A stretch of DNA of 50,317 nt from Desulfuromonas thiophila. Lineage in GTDB: Bacteria > Desulfobacterota > Desulfuromonadia > Desulfuromonadales > Desulfuromonadaceae. A program made the translations under genes and the position numbers. This document shows, one piece after another, positions 8,327 to 22,337 of this stretch; the stretch's first letter is position 1; every line of letters begins with the position of its first letter. The stretch lies in NCBI RefSeq assembly GCF_900101955.1, contig NZ_FNAQ01000018.1, positions 1-50,317 on the forward strand, in the 5' to 3' direction. Under the pieces are notes generated by a model. That model ran no database searches, had not been told where the DNA came from, and saw only the letters and a list, made by a program, of their open reading frames with translations.

Positions 8327-9632
8327 GGATCCTCGCTGTTTCAAGTGGGTAGCCTGATATCAAGCTTGCCTGCAATGAGGTAACCCACGTTGATCAGATT
8401 CTTGATGGAGCTATACCCACGAGCTCTTCTTTTGGTTGCCTGGATGAGGCCGTTAACGGCTTCGAGAAACCCGTTGGAAAGCTTGCTGTCGAACCAGGCC
8501 AAGATTCCGTTCCAATAGTTCTTAATCGTTTTGGCGACTTTCTTGACTTGGCCAATCTGGCTTCGGATCGCCCAGCTATACCAGGCCGTAAGCCGTCCCT
8601 GGGCATCCTCGCAAGTGGTGGCGAAGTAAACATCCTGCAAAGCCAGTTTGATAAGATAAGCTCGGGCCGTCTTAAGCCGGTAGTTGGACAGCCGGGCAAG
8701 GTCTCATCCTGTTTTTCGGTCAGGTTTTCCGGGTTCTCAGGTAGGCATAACGGCTGCCTTTCATCATCTCCGGATAGATCTGAGCCTCTTCCGCACGCAC
8801 TTTACTCAGAGCGTCGTTCATCTGCTGAATCAGGTGAAACGGATCAAAGGTGATTTCGACGTTGGGGAGGGCTTCGCTCACCCCCTTGATGAAGGCCTTA
8901 GATGTCGATGCAGGTGTCGGTAACGTAGGCGGGATCGCCCTTGTGGGCCTTGAGATCCTCCGCAAAGGCCCTGACTGTCTCATGACTCTTTCCCTCGGTC
9001 CCGAACAGAAGTCGCCGAAAGTCCAGATCAAAGAAGAGGGAGATGTAGTCCTGGCCTCTTCTAGCGGAGGTTTCGTCAATGCCGACGCGCTTCACCTCTG
9101 AATGATTCTCTTGCGCACGGGCACATTAGACATAATGATCGAGAACCCGCCAGATGCGGGTATCATGCTCGCCCAACAGAGCCGCAGCTACCTTGACCGG
9201 CATCTCTCGAACCAGGGCCATGACCACTGCCTCAAAAGAAGCATAAAGCCGGAGCCGGGTCGTGCCCAAGGGATCTGAACCTGCTTGACTCAACAACCGG
9301 CATTGGGGCACTTCACCCAAGGCACCCGGGCGGTCAGGTAGGCCTCATACTGGAAGAAGTTCAAATGCCGCCAGCTCTTCTCGGTCGTGTCGTAAACTGG
9401 GACTTCGGCGCTACAGGTGGGGCAGACGAACTGGGCACCACGGGGGAAATCGATGCGAATATTGAGCCGCTTGTTCTCCTGGGAAAATTCGACGCCGACG
9501 ACCTCCCAGGGCGGAGCAATTCCAGGGGGAACAGCAAAAAAGGGATTCAGGGTTCATGACAAAAGAAAAACCTCCGGGCTATAGTAAGAATCACCTTCTC
9601 AAACCATTACCCACTTGAAACAGCGAGGAGCC
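8327..9632 (-). mobile_element. Decayed ISL3-family insertion sequence, second copy
   Basis: About 1306 bp, oriented opposite to the intact copy at 5119-6429. Ends are GGATCCTCGCTGTTTCAAGT at 8327 and, read inward from 9632, GGCTCCTCGCTGTTTCAAGT: 19 of 20 bases agree. The flanking 8-mers (AAACAACA and CCGAAAAC) are not identical, so no target duplication is apparent. That would fit loss of one junction by recombination or decay. Confidence 0.85.
8341..9557 (-). pseudogene. ISL3-family transposase, frameshifted
   Basis: Homologous along its whole length to the intact transposase at 5195-6415. It starts MNPESLF near 9557, with segments FPRGAQFVCPTCSAEVPVYD, TTEKSWRHLNFFQYEAYLTA, GIDETSARRGQDYISLFFDL and PNVEITFDPFHLIQQMNDAL. 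It ends with KLSNGFLEAVNGLIQATKRR and a stop at 8341. At least four frame changes are needed to read through it, one already in the first dozen codons, plus in-frame stops near 9300. It cannot make a working transposase, but it retains near-perfect element ends and so might still be mobilised by the intact copy. Confidence 0.88.
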
Positions 9633-9714
9633 CCGAAAACGGTATACAGAGCAGTCTGTTCTATTTGCTGTAAAACTGTAATAAATTAATAGACAGACGC
9701 AATAAATAAAATAT

Positions 9715-10764
9715 TCAAAGAAAACAATCACTATTATCTTCAGACCGTAATTCTCGCTTCATCAATTCCTGAACAGCATCTTGGGGTTTTTTACCCTGAT
9801 TAAGAATCATATACATCTGTTCAATAATTGGTACTTCAACGTTGTATTTTCTAGCAAGTAAATAGGCTGATAAAGTTGTTTTAACACCTTCAGCGACCAT
9901 AGACATTTCAGCAAGGATATCACTTAATATCATACCTTGCCCTAATTTAATACCAACATATCTATTACGAGACAACTCACCAGTACAAGTTAATACCAAA
10001 TCTCCCATACCAGCTAATCCTGCAAAAGTATGATTAAGCGCACCGCAACGTAAACCAAGACGACGAATTTCTGCTAATCCTCGAGTTATCAAAGCAGCAC
10101 GAGCATTAAATCCATACCCCAAACCATCACTAATTCCAGCAGCTAGAGCAATTACATTTTTTAATGCACCAGCTAATTCAACTCCAATAACATCACAATT
10201 AGTATAAACCCTAAAATTGCTATTACTGAATATTGCCTGCAAAATACTGGCTTTTTCGATATTTTTAGATGCAACAACAACTGCACTTGGTTTACCTTGG
10301 GCAACTTCCATTGCAAATGTTGGTCCTGACAAAACGGCATAAGATGCCGATAAACTATCCGGTATTATATTACGAACAACATCACTCATAGTACTAAGTG
10401 TGTTTTGTTCTATACCCTTTGAAGCAGAAATAATAGTTGAATTTTTCTGTATAAAATCAACACCACTTTCAATTATTTTTCTCGAAAATTGTGTTGGAGA
10501 AACTAGTAAAACGTATGGCAAACTAAACACATCTTCAAGTTTATTTGTAAATCTTATTTTTTCATCAAGATATATATCTGGTAAATATTTTTTATTTTGT
10601 CGATGTAAATCTAAGTCTGCAACAAGTTCATTCTCATAACACCACAATACAACGTCATGACCATTAGATGATAGCAGAGTAGCGAGACTTGTTCCCCAGC
10701 TACCAGCTCCCACAACTCCTATCAGTTCAGATTTAAATTTAAGACGATCATTCCTCATCGTCAT
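9715..10764 (-). CDS. gpsA: NAD(P)H-dependent glycerol-3-phosphate dehydrogenase
   Basis: 349 residues from the ATG at 10764, chosen because GAGGAG lies five bases upstream. It overlaps the gyrA stop by 17 bases. The enzyme makes sn-glycerol 3-phosphate from dihydroxyacetone phosphate for phospholipid synthesis. Visible: Rossmann motif [13 protein letters not shown], then [26 protein letters not shown], the catalytic-Lys segment [12 protein letters not shown], and [18 protein letters not shown]. Base composition is AT-biased in the 5' half and closer to 45% GC in the conserved C-terminal half. Translational coupling to gyrA is likely. Pairing of gyrA with gpsA is not a standard operon elsewhere as far as I know. 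Confidence 0.95.
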   Translation of the reverse strand: MTMRNDRLKFKSELIGVVGAGSWGTSLATLLSSNGHDVVLWCYENELVADLDLHRQNKKYLPDIYLDEKIRFTNKLEDVFSLPYVLLVSPTQFSRKIIESGVDFIQKNSTIISASKGIEQNTLSTMSDVVRNIIPDSLSASYAVLSGPTFAMEVAQGKPSAVVVASKNIEKASILQAIFSNSNFRVYTNCDVIGVELAGALKNVIALAAGISDGLGYGFNARAALITRGLAEIRRLGLRCGALNHTFAGLAGMGDLVLTCTGELSRNRYVGIKLGQGMILSDILAEMSMVAEGVKTTLSAYLLARKYNVEVPIIEQMYMILNQGKKPQDAVQELMKRELRSEDNSDCFL

Positions 10765-13243
10765 CAAACTCCTCATCTGAATCACAGTCGAGCAAATCAA
10801 TAGTATTAATTAAGTCCTCATCCTTCTCGGCCAACTTAGCAACTGCAACAACACGTTCAGAAGGTTCGAGAACCATCAAACGAACACCTTGTGTATTTCG
10901 ACCAATAATAGAGAGACTATGAACACTAGTTCTAAGAATTTTACCCTTATCCGTTATAAACATTAAATCTTCATCAGAAGAAACAAGTTTAACATCTACT
11001 ACAGCCCCGTTTCTATCTGATGTTTTTATTGTAATAATACCTTTTCCACCACGCGATTGTTTTCTATATTCATTAATATGAGTGCGTTTACCGTAACCAC
11101 GTTCAGTAACACTAACAAGAGTTGCATTAATATCTTCGGTAACAGCTTCCATGCCAATAATAAAATCTCCATCCTCAAGACTCATGCCACGAACACCTCG
11201 CGCAATCCGCCCCATAGGTCTAACTTCAATTTCATTAAATCTGATAGATTTTCCGCAATAACTTGCTAATAATAGGTCCATATTACCGGAAGTAATTCTA
11301 GTTGAAACAAGACAATCATCACTATCTATTGTCATTGCTATGATACCACCTTGTCTCGGATTTGAATATGACATCAAATCTGTTTTTTTAACAATTCCTT
11401 TTTTAGTACATGCGATAATAAATTTATCTTCTGCAAATTCTTTAACCGGCAATATTGTCATTATTTTTTCATTTTGGTCTAACTGTAATAAATTAACTAT
11501 TGCCTTACCGCGTGCTGATCTTCCTCCTTGAGGAATTTCATGTACTTTAAGCCAGTAAACTTTACCAGTATCAGTGAAAACTAAAATATATGAATGCGTC
11601 GAGGCAATAAATAAATGTTCTACGAAGTCTTCTTCCTTCGGTTTAATACCAGTTTTTCCTTTGCCTCCTCTTTTTTGAGATCTATACAAAGAAACTGCAT
11701 TTCTTTTTATATAACCAGAATGTGTAACCGTAACTACCATATCTTCTTCAACTATAAAATCTTCTAAAGTTAAATCTTTTCCAGCACTAACAATTTCAGT
11801 TCTACGAGGATTTGAATATTTATCCCTTAACTCAATAAACTCTTCTTTAATGACATTTAGAATTTCAATTTCACTTCCTAAGATAATTTTCAGTCTATCA
11901 ATAAGAGCAACTAAATCATTATACTCAGAAATAATCTTATCTCTTTCAAGTCCTGTTAATCTATGTAAGCGCATATCCAGAATAGATTGAGCCTGAATAT
12001 CTGAAAATTTGAATATTAATATCAAAGAATTTTTAGCGTTTTGTGAATTTTCTGACTCTTTAATTATTTTTATAATATTATCAATATTATCGATAGCTTT
12101 TTTTAAACCACTTAAAATATGAGCTCTTTCTTCAGCTTTCCTAAGCTCAAATATACACCTTCTAGTAACAATATTTCTTCTATGTTCAATAAAATAATCA
12201 AGTATCTGCCTCAATGATAATATTCTTGGTTGGCCAGATACGATGGCTAAAAAAATAATTCCGAAAGATGTTTGCAGTGTTGTCATTTTATAAAGTTGGT
12301 TTAAAACAACTGCAGAAACTGAATCTTTCTTTAATTCTATTACTATACGCATACCATCACGATCTGACTCATCTCTCAGATCTGAAATTCCATCAATTTT
12401 TTTCTCTTTCACTAATTCTGCAATTTTTTCTATTAACTTAGCTTTATTCACCTGATAAGGTATTTCATTTACTATAATACTTTCCCTTCCAGTACGTTTA
12501 TCTATTTCTATTATAGCTTTAGCTCTTACTTTAAGTATACCTCTTCCAGTTTTATATGCTTCAATTATATCATCTCTACCCAAAATAAAAGCACCAGTAG
12601 GAAAATCTGGACCTGGTATAATTTGTAACAAGTCGTCAAAATCTATTGATGGATCATTAATTATTGCAATTAATGAATCAAGTACTTCCTTAAGATTATG
12701 TGGTGGTATTTTTGTAGCCATACCTACAGCAATACCTTCAGAACCATTAATCAGTAAATTAGGTATTTTACATGGTAAAACCAAGGGCTCAATTAATGAA
12801 TCATCATAATTATTACCAAAGTCTACTGTTTCTTTTTCAATATCAGATAAAATTTCATGGGCTAAACGATCCATCCTAATTTCTGTATAACGCATAGCTG
12901 CGGGAGAATCACCATCAACCGAACCAAAATTTCCTTGTCCATCAATAAGTGGATGTCTCATCGAAAATGGCTGCGCCATTCGAACGATGCTATCATAAAC
13001 CGCAGAATCTCCATGTGGGTGATATTTACCAATAACGTCACCGACAACACGAGCAGACTTCTTATATGGCTTATTATAATCATTATTTAATTCATGCATT
13101 GCATACAATATTCTTCGATGAACAGGTTTAAGTCCATCGCGAACATCAGGTAATGCTCTTCCGATAATAACACTCATCGCGTAGTCCATATATGACTTAC
13201 GCATTTCATTTTCTATATTTACATCAACTATTTTATCAAACAT
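10748..13243 (-). CDS. gyrA: DNA gyrase subunit A
   Basis: 831 residues. It is the breakage-reunion subunit of gyrase. The active-site Tyr119 (E. coli Tyr122) lies in [10 protein letters not shown]. The quinolone-region residues are wild type ([10 protein letters not shown], Ser80 and Asp84). The GyrA box [10 protein letters not shown] at the start of the C-terminal beta-pinwheel, needed for DNA wrapping and supercoiling, is intact, and pinwheel blades follow. The protein ends in an acidic tail ([13 protein letters not shown]), which in E. coli modulates wrapping. The coding sequence is about 28-35% GC, using Lys AAA/AAG in place of Arg at many variable sites. It starts 10 bases after gyrB. 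Confidence 0.98.
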   Translation of the reverse strand: MFDKIVDVNIENEMRKSYMDYAMSVIIGRALPDVRDGLKPVHRRILYAMHELNNDYNKPYKKSARVVGDVIGKYHPHGDSAVYDSIVRMAQPFSMRHPLIDGQGNFGSVDGDSPAAMRYTEIRMDRLAHEILSDIEKETVDFGNNYDDSLIEPLVLPCKIPNLLINGSEGIAVGMATKIPPHNLKEVLDSLIAIINDPSIDFDDLLQIIPGPDFPTGAFILGRDDIIEAYKTGRGILKVRAKAIIEIDKRTGRESIIVNEIPYQVNKAKLIEKIAELVKEKKIDGISDLRDESDRDGMRIVIELKKDSVSAVVLNQLYKMTTLQTSFGIIFLAIVSGQPRILSLRQILDYFIEHRRNIVTRRCIFELRKAEERAHILSGLKKAIDNIDNIIKIIKESENSQNAKNSLILIFKFSDIQAQSILDMRLHRLTGLERDKIISEYNDLVALIDRLKIILGSEIEILNVIKEEFIELRDKYSNPRRTEIVSAGKDLTLEDFIVEEDMVVTVTHSGYIKRNAVSLYRSQKRGGKGKTGIKPKEEDFVEHLFIASTHSYILVFTDTGKVYWLKVHEIPQGGRSARGKAIVNLLQLDQNEKIMTILPVKEFAEDKFIIACTKKGIVKKTDLMSYSNPRQGGIIAMTIDSDDCLVSTRITSGNMDLLLASYCGKSIRFNEIEVRPMGRIARGVRGMSLEDGDFIIGMEAVTEDINATLVSVTERGYGKRTHINEYRKQSRGGKGIITIKTSDRNGAVVDVKLVSSDEDLMFITDKGKILRTSVHSLSIIGRNTQGVRLMVLEPSERVVAVAKLAEKDEDLINTIDLLDCDSDEEFDDDEE

Positions 13244-13253
13244 ATTTTCACAC

Positions 13254-16716
<3,463 letters not shown>

Positions 16717-17008
16717 TTTTTATGCTCCTTTTTTTTGTTTTATAAAAATATTCATAGTGTCTGTTTAGTGTTAATAATTTTTGTAATACGTTGTTTTTAT
16801 TATTTTTTTTGTTTTGGTTAGTTGTGGAAAGATAGTGGTTTAGATGAACTTATTGTTGAATAGTTTTTTCTTTGTATTTTATCCAGTAAGGTGATGTTTT
16901 AATATATTAAATATATTTTATATACATAAATAGATATGATTGATCTTATGGTTACACCTGTTATTTTGCCAATGGCGATCTGCACAGAGTTATTGTTAGC
17001 TTTTACCA
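16717..17008. other. Very AT-rich intergenic region upstream of dnaN
   Basis: No intact gene. It should hold the dnaN operon promoter, since dnaA is cut off by IS debris. Weak matches to the DnaA box are present (TTATCCAGT near 16879, TGTGGAAAG near 16822), but neither is consensus. From about 16941 the plus strand reads as protein-like sequence (GYTCYFANGDLHRVIVSFYH) that I do not recognise. Confidence 0.4.
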
Positions 17009-17845
17009 CTATAAAACGCCTGAGTATGATGCTGTTGAAGTAGACGCAGCTGAAATTATCTCGATGACTCGTTGTTCTAGGGAACCTCCCAATAAATCTA
17101 AACATATGTGAGTTGAATCTAAAATCGGCATTGAGTTGTAATTTCTCGCTAAACGTTCATAGCGCGTTGCAATTCTGCGATATTTCTTGATTTTCTGGAA
17201 AAAATGCTCAACCAGATTGCGTTCTTTGTAAATATTTCTATCGTAATCACGCTTCTTCTTGCGATGGCTACAAGGCGGGACAGCGGCGAGAGCTCCGTTG
17301 TAGTGAATGGCCTGGATAAAATCGTCTGAATCGTATCCCTTGACAGTAAGGATATATTCAGCCTCCAAGCCACAAATAAGCGCCTTGGCCACGGTATATT
17401 CTGAGGTTTGGCCCTGAGTCAGAACAAGACGTATAGGATTGCCCAAAGCATCAACGGCAGCATGGATTTTTGTACTCAATCCACTGTGGGATTGACCGTG
17501 CCCCTGCTGGGCTTATGTTTTTTCTGCGCAGCGCCATGCGTGATGGACGCGGACAATGCTTCTGTCAATCATCAGGTGTTCCAAATCGGGATCATCGGCT
17601 ATGGTTTCAAAGATACGCAGCCAAACCCCTTTGCGAGACAAACGGTCATAACGGACATAAACATGATGCCAATGCCCATAATGCTTGGGGAGATCGCGCC
17701 AAGGGGCTCCTGTTCGAGCGACCCATAAAACAGCCTCGAGAAACAGCCGATTATCTTTGGTAGTAACACCGCAATCACTGCTTTTTCTGGGGAGTAATGG
17801 GGCAATACGTTTCGACTGATCGTCTCGTAAGATTGCTCTGTCCAT
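17009..17845 (-). pseudogene. IS5-family transposase with one in-frame stop
   Basis: The first part (17845-17513) begins MDRAILRDDQSKRIAPLLP and has the IS5-type VARTGAPWRDLPKHYG and MIDRSIVRVHHAW, with the first catalytic Asp. The second part (to 17009) continues in the same frame with QSHSGLSTKIHAAVDALGNP, the second Asp region, and the YKERNLVEHFFQKIKKYRRI Glu motif. Between them is a single TAA (17515-17513, context ACA TAA GCC) where related proteins read through. This looks like one nonsense change (for example CAA to TAA), not the programmed frameshift of some IS5 subgroups. After about 17130 the frame probably runs beyond the natural C-terminus. Confidence 0.85.
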
Positions 17846-17944
17846 TTTTTGTTCCGTTTGAGGGGCGGGTATCCCCCTTATCGGAACTAAAAAATATACG
17901 TTTAAATGAGAACGCTCCTTGGTTTTTGATCTTGTCTTATTCCT

Positions 17945-18335
17945 TCTTTATAAGGTAGATGATGGTACCTGAGCAGATCTTGGTGCCCCACAGCGCTTTG
18001 GTGATATCTTTGATCCGCCGCACGGATATATCTTAATATTCGCTTCCTTGACCGAAGACACCCGCTTCCGTGAACGCTCGAAAATGGTCATCTCGAACGT
18101 CTGTTGCCCTAGCTTGATTATCAACAGGGTGACCTAGCCGACACGGCTATCGGTACGGGCCTTATGGCACTGATACTTTTCAGTGTTTTGCATAGGCGAT
18201 CCGCTTTAGCTTCTAAAACCTAGTTGTGGATCTCCCCAATCGTGTTTCGCTTTATATTTCCCCGGTGGTCACGGATGATGTCTTTATTGAGCTGGAGAAT
18301 CTTCCTTTCTTTTGCGCTTCAATCATTTTTCCACG
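17945..18335 (-). pseudogene. IS256-family transposase, N-terminal remnant
   Basis: Minus-strand translation across frames gives LNKDIIRDHRG near 18290, EAKADRLC near 18200, then KLGQQTFEMTIFERSRKR and VSSVKEANIKIY. After a one-base shift it reads VRRIKDITKALWGTKICSGT. This matches the N-terminal half of IS256-family (Mutator-type) transposases, where SVRRVEDITEALWGT is a familiar string. The catalytic DDE half is missing. Several stops and shifts show it is long dead. Confidence 0.7.
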
Positions 18336-18468
18336 GCAGTGTTTCTTTTTGGCCTGAATTGGTCTCTTACGACGTTAATTTAGCCCATCAGCGGACCTGC
18401 GGTTTTGTTTAAAAAAATAAAAGGCATGCTATCGGCTTATTACTGTGTAATATTTGACGCTATATATA

Positions 18469-18499
18469 ATATTACTTTAGTGTAAAAATTAAGTAATAT
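18469..18499. repeat. 9-bp inverted repeat downstream of dnaA
   Basis: ATATTACTT (18469-18477) pairs with AAGTAATAT (18491-18499) across a 13-base loop, about 30 bases after the dnaA stop. There is no strong T-run, so it is at best a weak terminator or a protein site. Confidence 0.4.
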
Positions 18500-18527
18500 G
18501 TATTTAGTTTTTATACGTAGACGAAAA

Positions 18528-19871
18528 TTATACTACTAAAGTAGATTTTATATTCCTGATTATGTTTTTTAATATTTGATTTGTCTCCATTTCAGCCTCA
18601 ATTTTCTTTATTGAATGAATTACTGTAGAATGATCCTTCCCACCAAAATGTTCACCAATTTCGGGATATGAGCAATCTGTTAATTGACGGCATAGATACA
18701 TGCTTATCTGTCTTGGAACGACATATTTTTTCGCTCTTTTAGAAGACTTTAGATCGGAAATTTTTATATTGAAATGTTGACATGCTTTTTTCTGTATGTC
18801 TTCAATGGTTACGATAGAAGATTTTTCTATAATTATATCTTTAAGAATTTCTTTTGCCATTTCGACGGTAATTTCTGTTGATGTTAAACTGGCATATGCA
18901 CCTAATCTTACAATGTAACCTTCTAATTCCCTAATATTGCTAATAACAGAGTTTACAAGAAAATCAGTTACTTCTTTAGTAAGCTTTATCTTGTTTTTTT
19001 CTGCTTTAGCTTCAAGTATGGCTTGTTTGGTCTCATTGTCTGGTGGTTGAATATCTGCTATCAGCCCCCATTCAAATCTCGATCTAAGTCTTTCTTCTAA
19101 TCCTGGTATTTCTTTAGGGAATTTATCTGATGTTACAACTATTTGTTTTTGTGATTCATATAAGGAATTAAATGTGTGGAAAAACTCTTCCTGGGTTCTT
19201 TCTTTTCCAGCTATAAATTGTACATCATCTATTAGTAATACATCTATATTTCTAAACTTGTTTCTAAATTCATCCATTTTACCGTAACGAATTGAGTTTA
19301 TAAGTTCATTAGTGAATTTTTCTGACGAATAATAAAAAGCTCTTAATTTTTTATTTTGTATTACGCAATTTCCTATAGCATGAAGAAGGTGTGTTTTTCC
19401 GAGGCCTACACCTCCATAAATAAATAATGGATTATAAACCGTAGCTGGATTATTTGCCACAGCCTGAGATGCCGCTGCAGCAAACTGATTTGAATTTCCT
19501 GAAATAAAATTTTCGAAAGTATATTCCTTATTAATGTATGAATTTATTGTATCAACTTTCGTTTTAATTGTATTTTCATCTATTTTGGAATTTCTTTTGT
19601 CTTCATCTATGTATTTATCTGATACAATTATTTTTATATTTATATCAGAAATACTATGTTTTTTAAAAGCTGCAGTCTTTATTAAATCTACGTAGTTTTT
19701 ATCAACCCAGTTTTTTATAAATATATTTTTTACACAAAGTGTAATTGTATTATTTTTAAATTCGAGGAACTTTATTGGCTTGATCCATGTTGTAAAGTTT
19801 TGCTCGCTTGTTGAGTTTTTTAGAACATCTAGAATAGAAAGCCATAAATTTGAATCGTGATAATTGATCAT
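18528..19871 (-). CDS. dnaA: Chromosomal replication initiator protein DnaA
   Basis: 447 residues, complete. Domain I (about 1-80) binds helicase partners, and a short Lys/Asp-rich linker follows. The AAA+ domain has Walker A GGVGLGKTHLLHAIGN and Walker B VLLIDDVQFIAGKERTQEEF, plus the arginine-finger segment LEERLRSRFEWGL. The C-terminal DNA-binding domain carries the signature LTDCSYPEIGEHFGGKDHST. It initiates replication by binding DnaA boxes. About 32% GC. It sits 63 bases downstream of mrcA on the same strand, an unusual neighbour, with no DnaA-box cluster upstream. The AGAAAAAT preceding the ATG is a poor ribosome site. Confidence 0.98.
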   Translation of the reverse strand: MINYHDSNLWLSILDVLKNSTSEQNFTTWIKPIKFLEFKNNTITLCVKNIFIKNWVDKNYVDLIKTAAFKKHSISDINIKIIVSDKYIDEDKRNSKIDENTIKTKVDTINSYINKEYTFENFISGNSNQFAAAASQAVANNPATVYNPLFIYGGVGLGKTHLLHAIGNCVIQNKKLRAFYYSSEKFTNELINSIRYGKMDEFRNKFRNIDVLLIDDVQFIAGKERTQEEFFHTFNSLYESQKQIVVTSDKFPKEIPGLEERLRSRFEWGLIADIQPPDNETKQAILEAKAEKNKIKLTKEVTDFLVNSVISNIRELEGYIVRLGAYASLTSTEITVEMAKEILKDIIIEKSSIVTIEDIQKKACQHFNIKISDLKSSKRAKKYVVPRQISMYLCRQLTDCSYPEIGEHFGGKDHSTVIHSIKKIEAEMETNQILKNIIRNIKSTLVV

Positions 19872-19934
19872 TATTGAATATTTTTCTTTTTAATTGGTTG
19901 TTTTTATTTATATAGTGTTTTGATAATTTCTGAT

Positions 19935-22307
19935 TCATTCCCAACGGAAAAAATCTTTCGCTTGTGGTTGCCGATTGTCTGAGGCGTAACGCTGAGGTGC
20001 GGTTCCAGGCGCGAACACTTCAATAAAGCTGTTCGGCTGGTCTTCTGCTGTAAGAAGTCCTGAAGTACGGTCAATAGGATGGAATTCAATTCTGTCTGGT
20101 ATTTTGAATTCCTCAATAGGCCATGATTTGCACGCCTCCACCATAAAATTTATCCAAGCTGGTGCTGCTGCTTTTGCTCCAGTTTCTTGCGGCCCGAGAG
20201 GCTTTTCCTTGTCATAGCCAACCCAACTTACTGCTACCATTTGTGGAATATAACCAACATACCAAGCATCTTTTAGTTGATTAGTCGTTCCGGTTTTGCC
20301 AGCACTAGGGCGTTTCAGACTGCGGGCCCGGATCCCGGTTCCTTCTTCGACCACTGATTCCAGCATATTTGTAATCAGGTAGGCTGTTTCCTCAGATATA
20401 ACTCGCTGCCGACGGGGCTTTACCAACCGTTGATTGGCTAAAAGTCCTGAAGGAAAATCTGCAGGATCGATGGACTCAAGTATGCGTCCTTCGCGGTCGA
20501 GAACGCGCTGAATATAACTGGGTTCTATGCGAATGCCACCATTAGCGAATACTGTGTATGCTGTAGCAAGTTCAAGAGGTGTCAATGCACTTGAACCTAA
20601 AGCCAAGGTTAAATCTCGGTTGAGGGGTGATTTAATGCCCAGTTTCTTCAGATAGGTCAGGGTATATCCAACACCAATTTCTTCGAGAAGCTTAACAGTT
20701 ACCACATTATTCGATTGGGTTAATGCCTGGCGTAGTGAGGTAGGACCGGCAAAACGATTGTTATAGTTTTTGGGTTGCCAGCGTTCACGTCGGCCGTCAC
20801 TGCTGGTGCGATTGTAGATAACCGGAGAATCAATAACAACTGAAGCGGCAGTGAAACCTCGGTCCAGTGCTGCAGCATAAATTAGGGGTTTAATGGCTGA
20901 TCCTGGCAGACGCTTTGCCTGAGTCACCCGATTAAACTGACTGTCTGTAAAATCGTATCCGCCAACCATGGCCAAGACAAATCCTGTATCCGGCTCAAGG
21001 GCAACCAGAGCTCCTTGGGCCTGTGGTTCTGGCAGTAAGTCTGCAAGAAAAGGCTGCCTGTCTTGCTGGATAACCCGAATGCGTACCAGTGCTCCACGCG
21101 GAATCTTACGGGTGATTTCACCTGGTGTCTCGGTGGCGTTGTCTACAAGCTGAAAAGGTTCCAACCATTTGATGCGATCTTGTGGAATCAGCCCCTGGGC
21201 CGCACCATAGCGGATATGGAGTCCTTGCTGATCACGATCGGTGACCAAGACTTCCAACTCCGCATGTGGCTGTAAGGCCTGCAGTGCCTGACGGGAAAGA
21301 AAATCTTCCTGCTCAGTCGGCCGGATGATTCTGCTTGGCATGGGAAAACCGTGACGGCGTTGGTATTCCCGCAGATTGGCGCGTACAGCCTGATGCGCTG
21401 CTTGCTGCTTGGCGAGGTCAAGACTCGTGTAGACTTGCAAGCCGGCAGTATAAAGCTGGTCGGAGCCATAGGTTTGCTCCAGGTAACGGCGAACCTGCTC
21501 GGTAAAATATCCGGTTTCCTTGAGGAAATTCTGGTTTCGGGCATGAATGGTAAGTTCTTCGTTTCGTGCTTGATCAGCCTGCTCGCTGGTGATGAAGCCC
21601 TCATTGACCATGCGCTGCAAGACATAGCGCTGTCGCTCTCGTGCTCCCGTCAGGTTGTGATAAGGCGAATAGCGGCTTGGGGCCTGGGGGAGCCCAGCCA
21701 AGAGGGCACATTCCGCTAGGGAGAGGTCTTTGATATCCTTGGCGAAATAGTTTTCCGCTGCCGCCTGGACGCCGTAGGCGCCATGGCCCAGATAAATTTG
21801 GTTCAGATAGAGGTGGAGAATCTCTGTTTTACTGAAACGTTGCTCGATGCGCCAAGCGAGAATGGCCTCCTTGAATTTGCGCGAAAATTTTCGTTCCGGC
21901 GTCAGCAGCAGGCTTTTGGCGACCTGTTGGGTTATGGTGCTGCCACCCTGCACAATGCCGCCGGCCTGCAGATTACGCAAGGCAGCACGACCGATGGATA
22001 CCAGATCGACCCCTTGATGTTCAAAAAAATTGGCGTCTTCAGCCGAGACAAAAGCCTCGATCAGGGCTTGTGGCATCTGGCTGACCGGAACAATAATGCG
22101 CCGTTCACGATAAAATTCCGCGATCGGTGTGCCGTCGTTGCTGTAGATGCGGGTGATAACAGGAGGCTGATAATCCTCCAGCCTATCCATCTGGGGCAAG
22201 GTTTCCAATACCAGTACGTAGGCTGTAAGCAGAGCAGTCAGGCCCACCAGCGTACCGGCAGCTGTCAAGTAGAACAACCACCAGAAAATTTTTTTTACCC
22301 AAAACAT
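19935..22307 (-). CDS. mrcA: Penicillin-binding protein 1A (bifunctional glycosyltransferase/transpeptidase)
   Basis: 790 residues, inner membrane with periplasmic catalytic domains; polymerises and cross-links peptidoglycan. One N-terminal membrane helix (about residues 9-34). The GT51 glycosyltransferase domain has AEDANFFEHQGVD (catalytic Glu about 90), GGSTITQQVAKSLLL and RKFSRKFKEAILAWRIE. A long insertion between the two domains (about 300-420) fits the OB-like domain of class A PBP1A. The transpeptidase has the nucleophile motif SAIK (about residue 467), SNN, and KTGTTNQLKDAW. Base composition changes along the gene, from about 37% GC near the 3' end to about 57% in the middle. It lies 30 bases after glmS. 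Confidence 0.96.
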   Translation of the reverse strand: MFWVKKIFWWLFYLTAAGTLVGLTALLTAYVLVLETLPQMDRLEDYQPPVITRIYSNDGTPIAEFYRERRIIVPVSQMPQALIEAFVSAEDANFFEHQGVDLVSIGRAALRNLQAGGIVQGGSTITQQVAKSLLLTPERKFSRKFKEAILAWRIEQRFSKTEILHLYLNQIYLGHGAYGVQAAAENYFAKDIKDLSLAECALLAGLPQAPSRYSPYHNLTGARERQRYVLQRMVNEGFITSEQADQARNEELTIHARNQNFLKETGYFTEQVRRYLEQTYGSDQLYTAGLQVYTSLDLAKQQAAHQAVRANLREYQRRHGFPMPSRIIRPTEQEDFLSRQALQALQPHAELEVLVTDRDQQGLHIRYGAAQGLIPQDRIKWLEPFQLVDNATETPGEITRKIPRGALVRIRVIQQDRQPFLADLLPEPQAQGALVALEPDTGFVLAMVGGYDFTDSQFNRVTQAKRLPGSAIKPLIYAAALDRGFTAASVVIDSPVIYNRTSSDGRRERWQPKNYNNRFAGPTSLRQALTQSNNVVTVKLLEEIGVGYTLTYLKKLGIKSPLNRDLTLALGSSALTPLELATAYTVFANGGIRIEPSYIQRVLDREGRILESIDPADFPSGLLANQRLVKPRRQRVISEETAYLITNMLESVVEEGTGIRARSLKRPSAGKTGTTNQLKDAWYVGYIPQMVAVSWVGYDKEKPLGPQETGAKAAAPAWINFMVEACKSWPIEEFKIPDRIEFHPIDRTSGLLTAEDQPNSFIEVFAPGTAPQRYASDNRQPQAKDFFRWE

Positions 22308-22337
22308 ATCAGAGTATCCGGCGCGACAGAAACGCGC

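Larger units (their letters stand above)
17846..18527. other. IS debris between the IS5 relic and dnaA
   Basis: Contains the presumed outer end of the IS5 element (GGGTATCCCCCTTATCGGAAC near 17868), the IS256-family remnant described separately, and an AT-rich tail from 18410 to the dnaA stop with one 9-bp inverted repeat. No other gene is seen. Confidence 0.5.
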
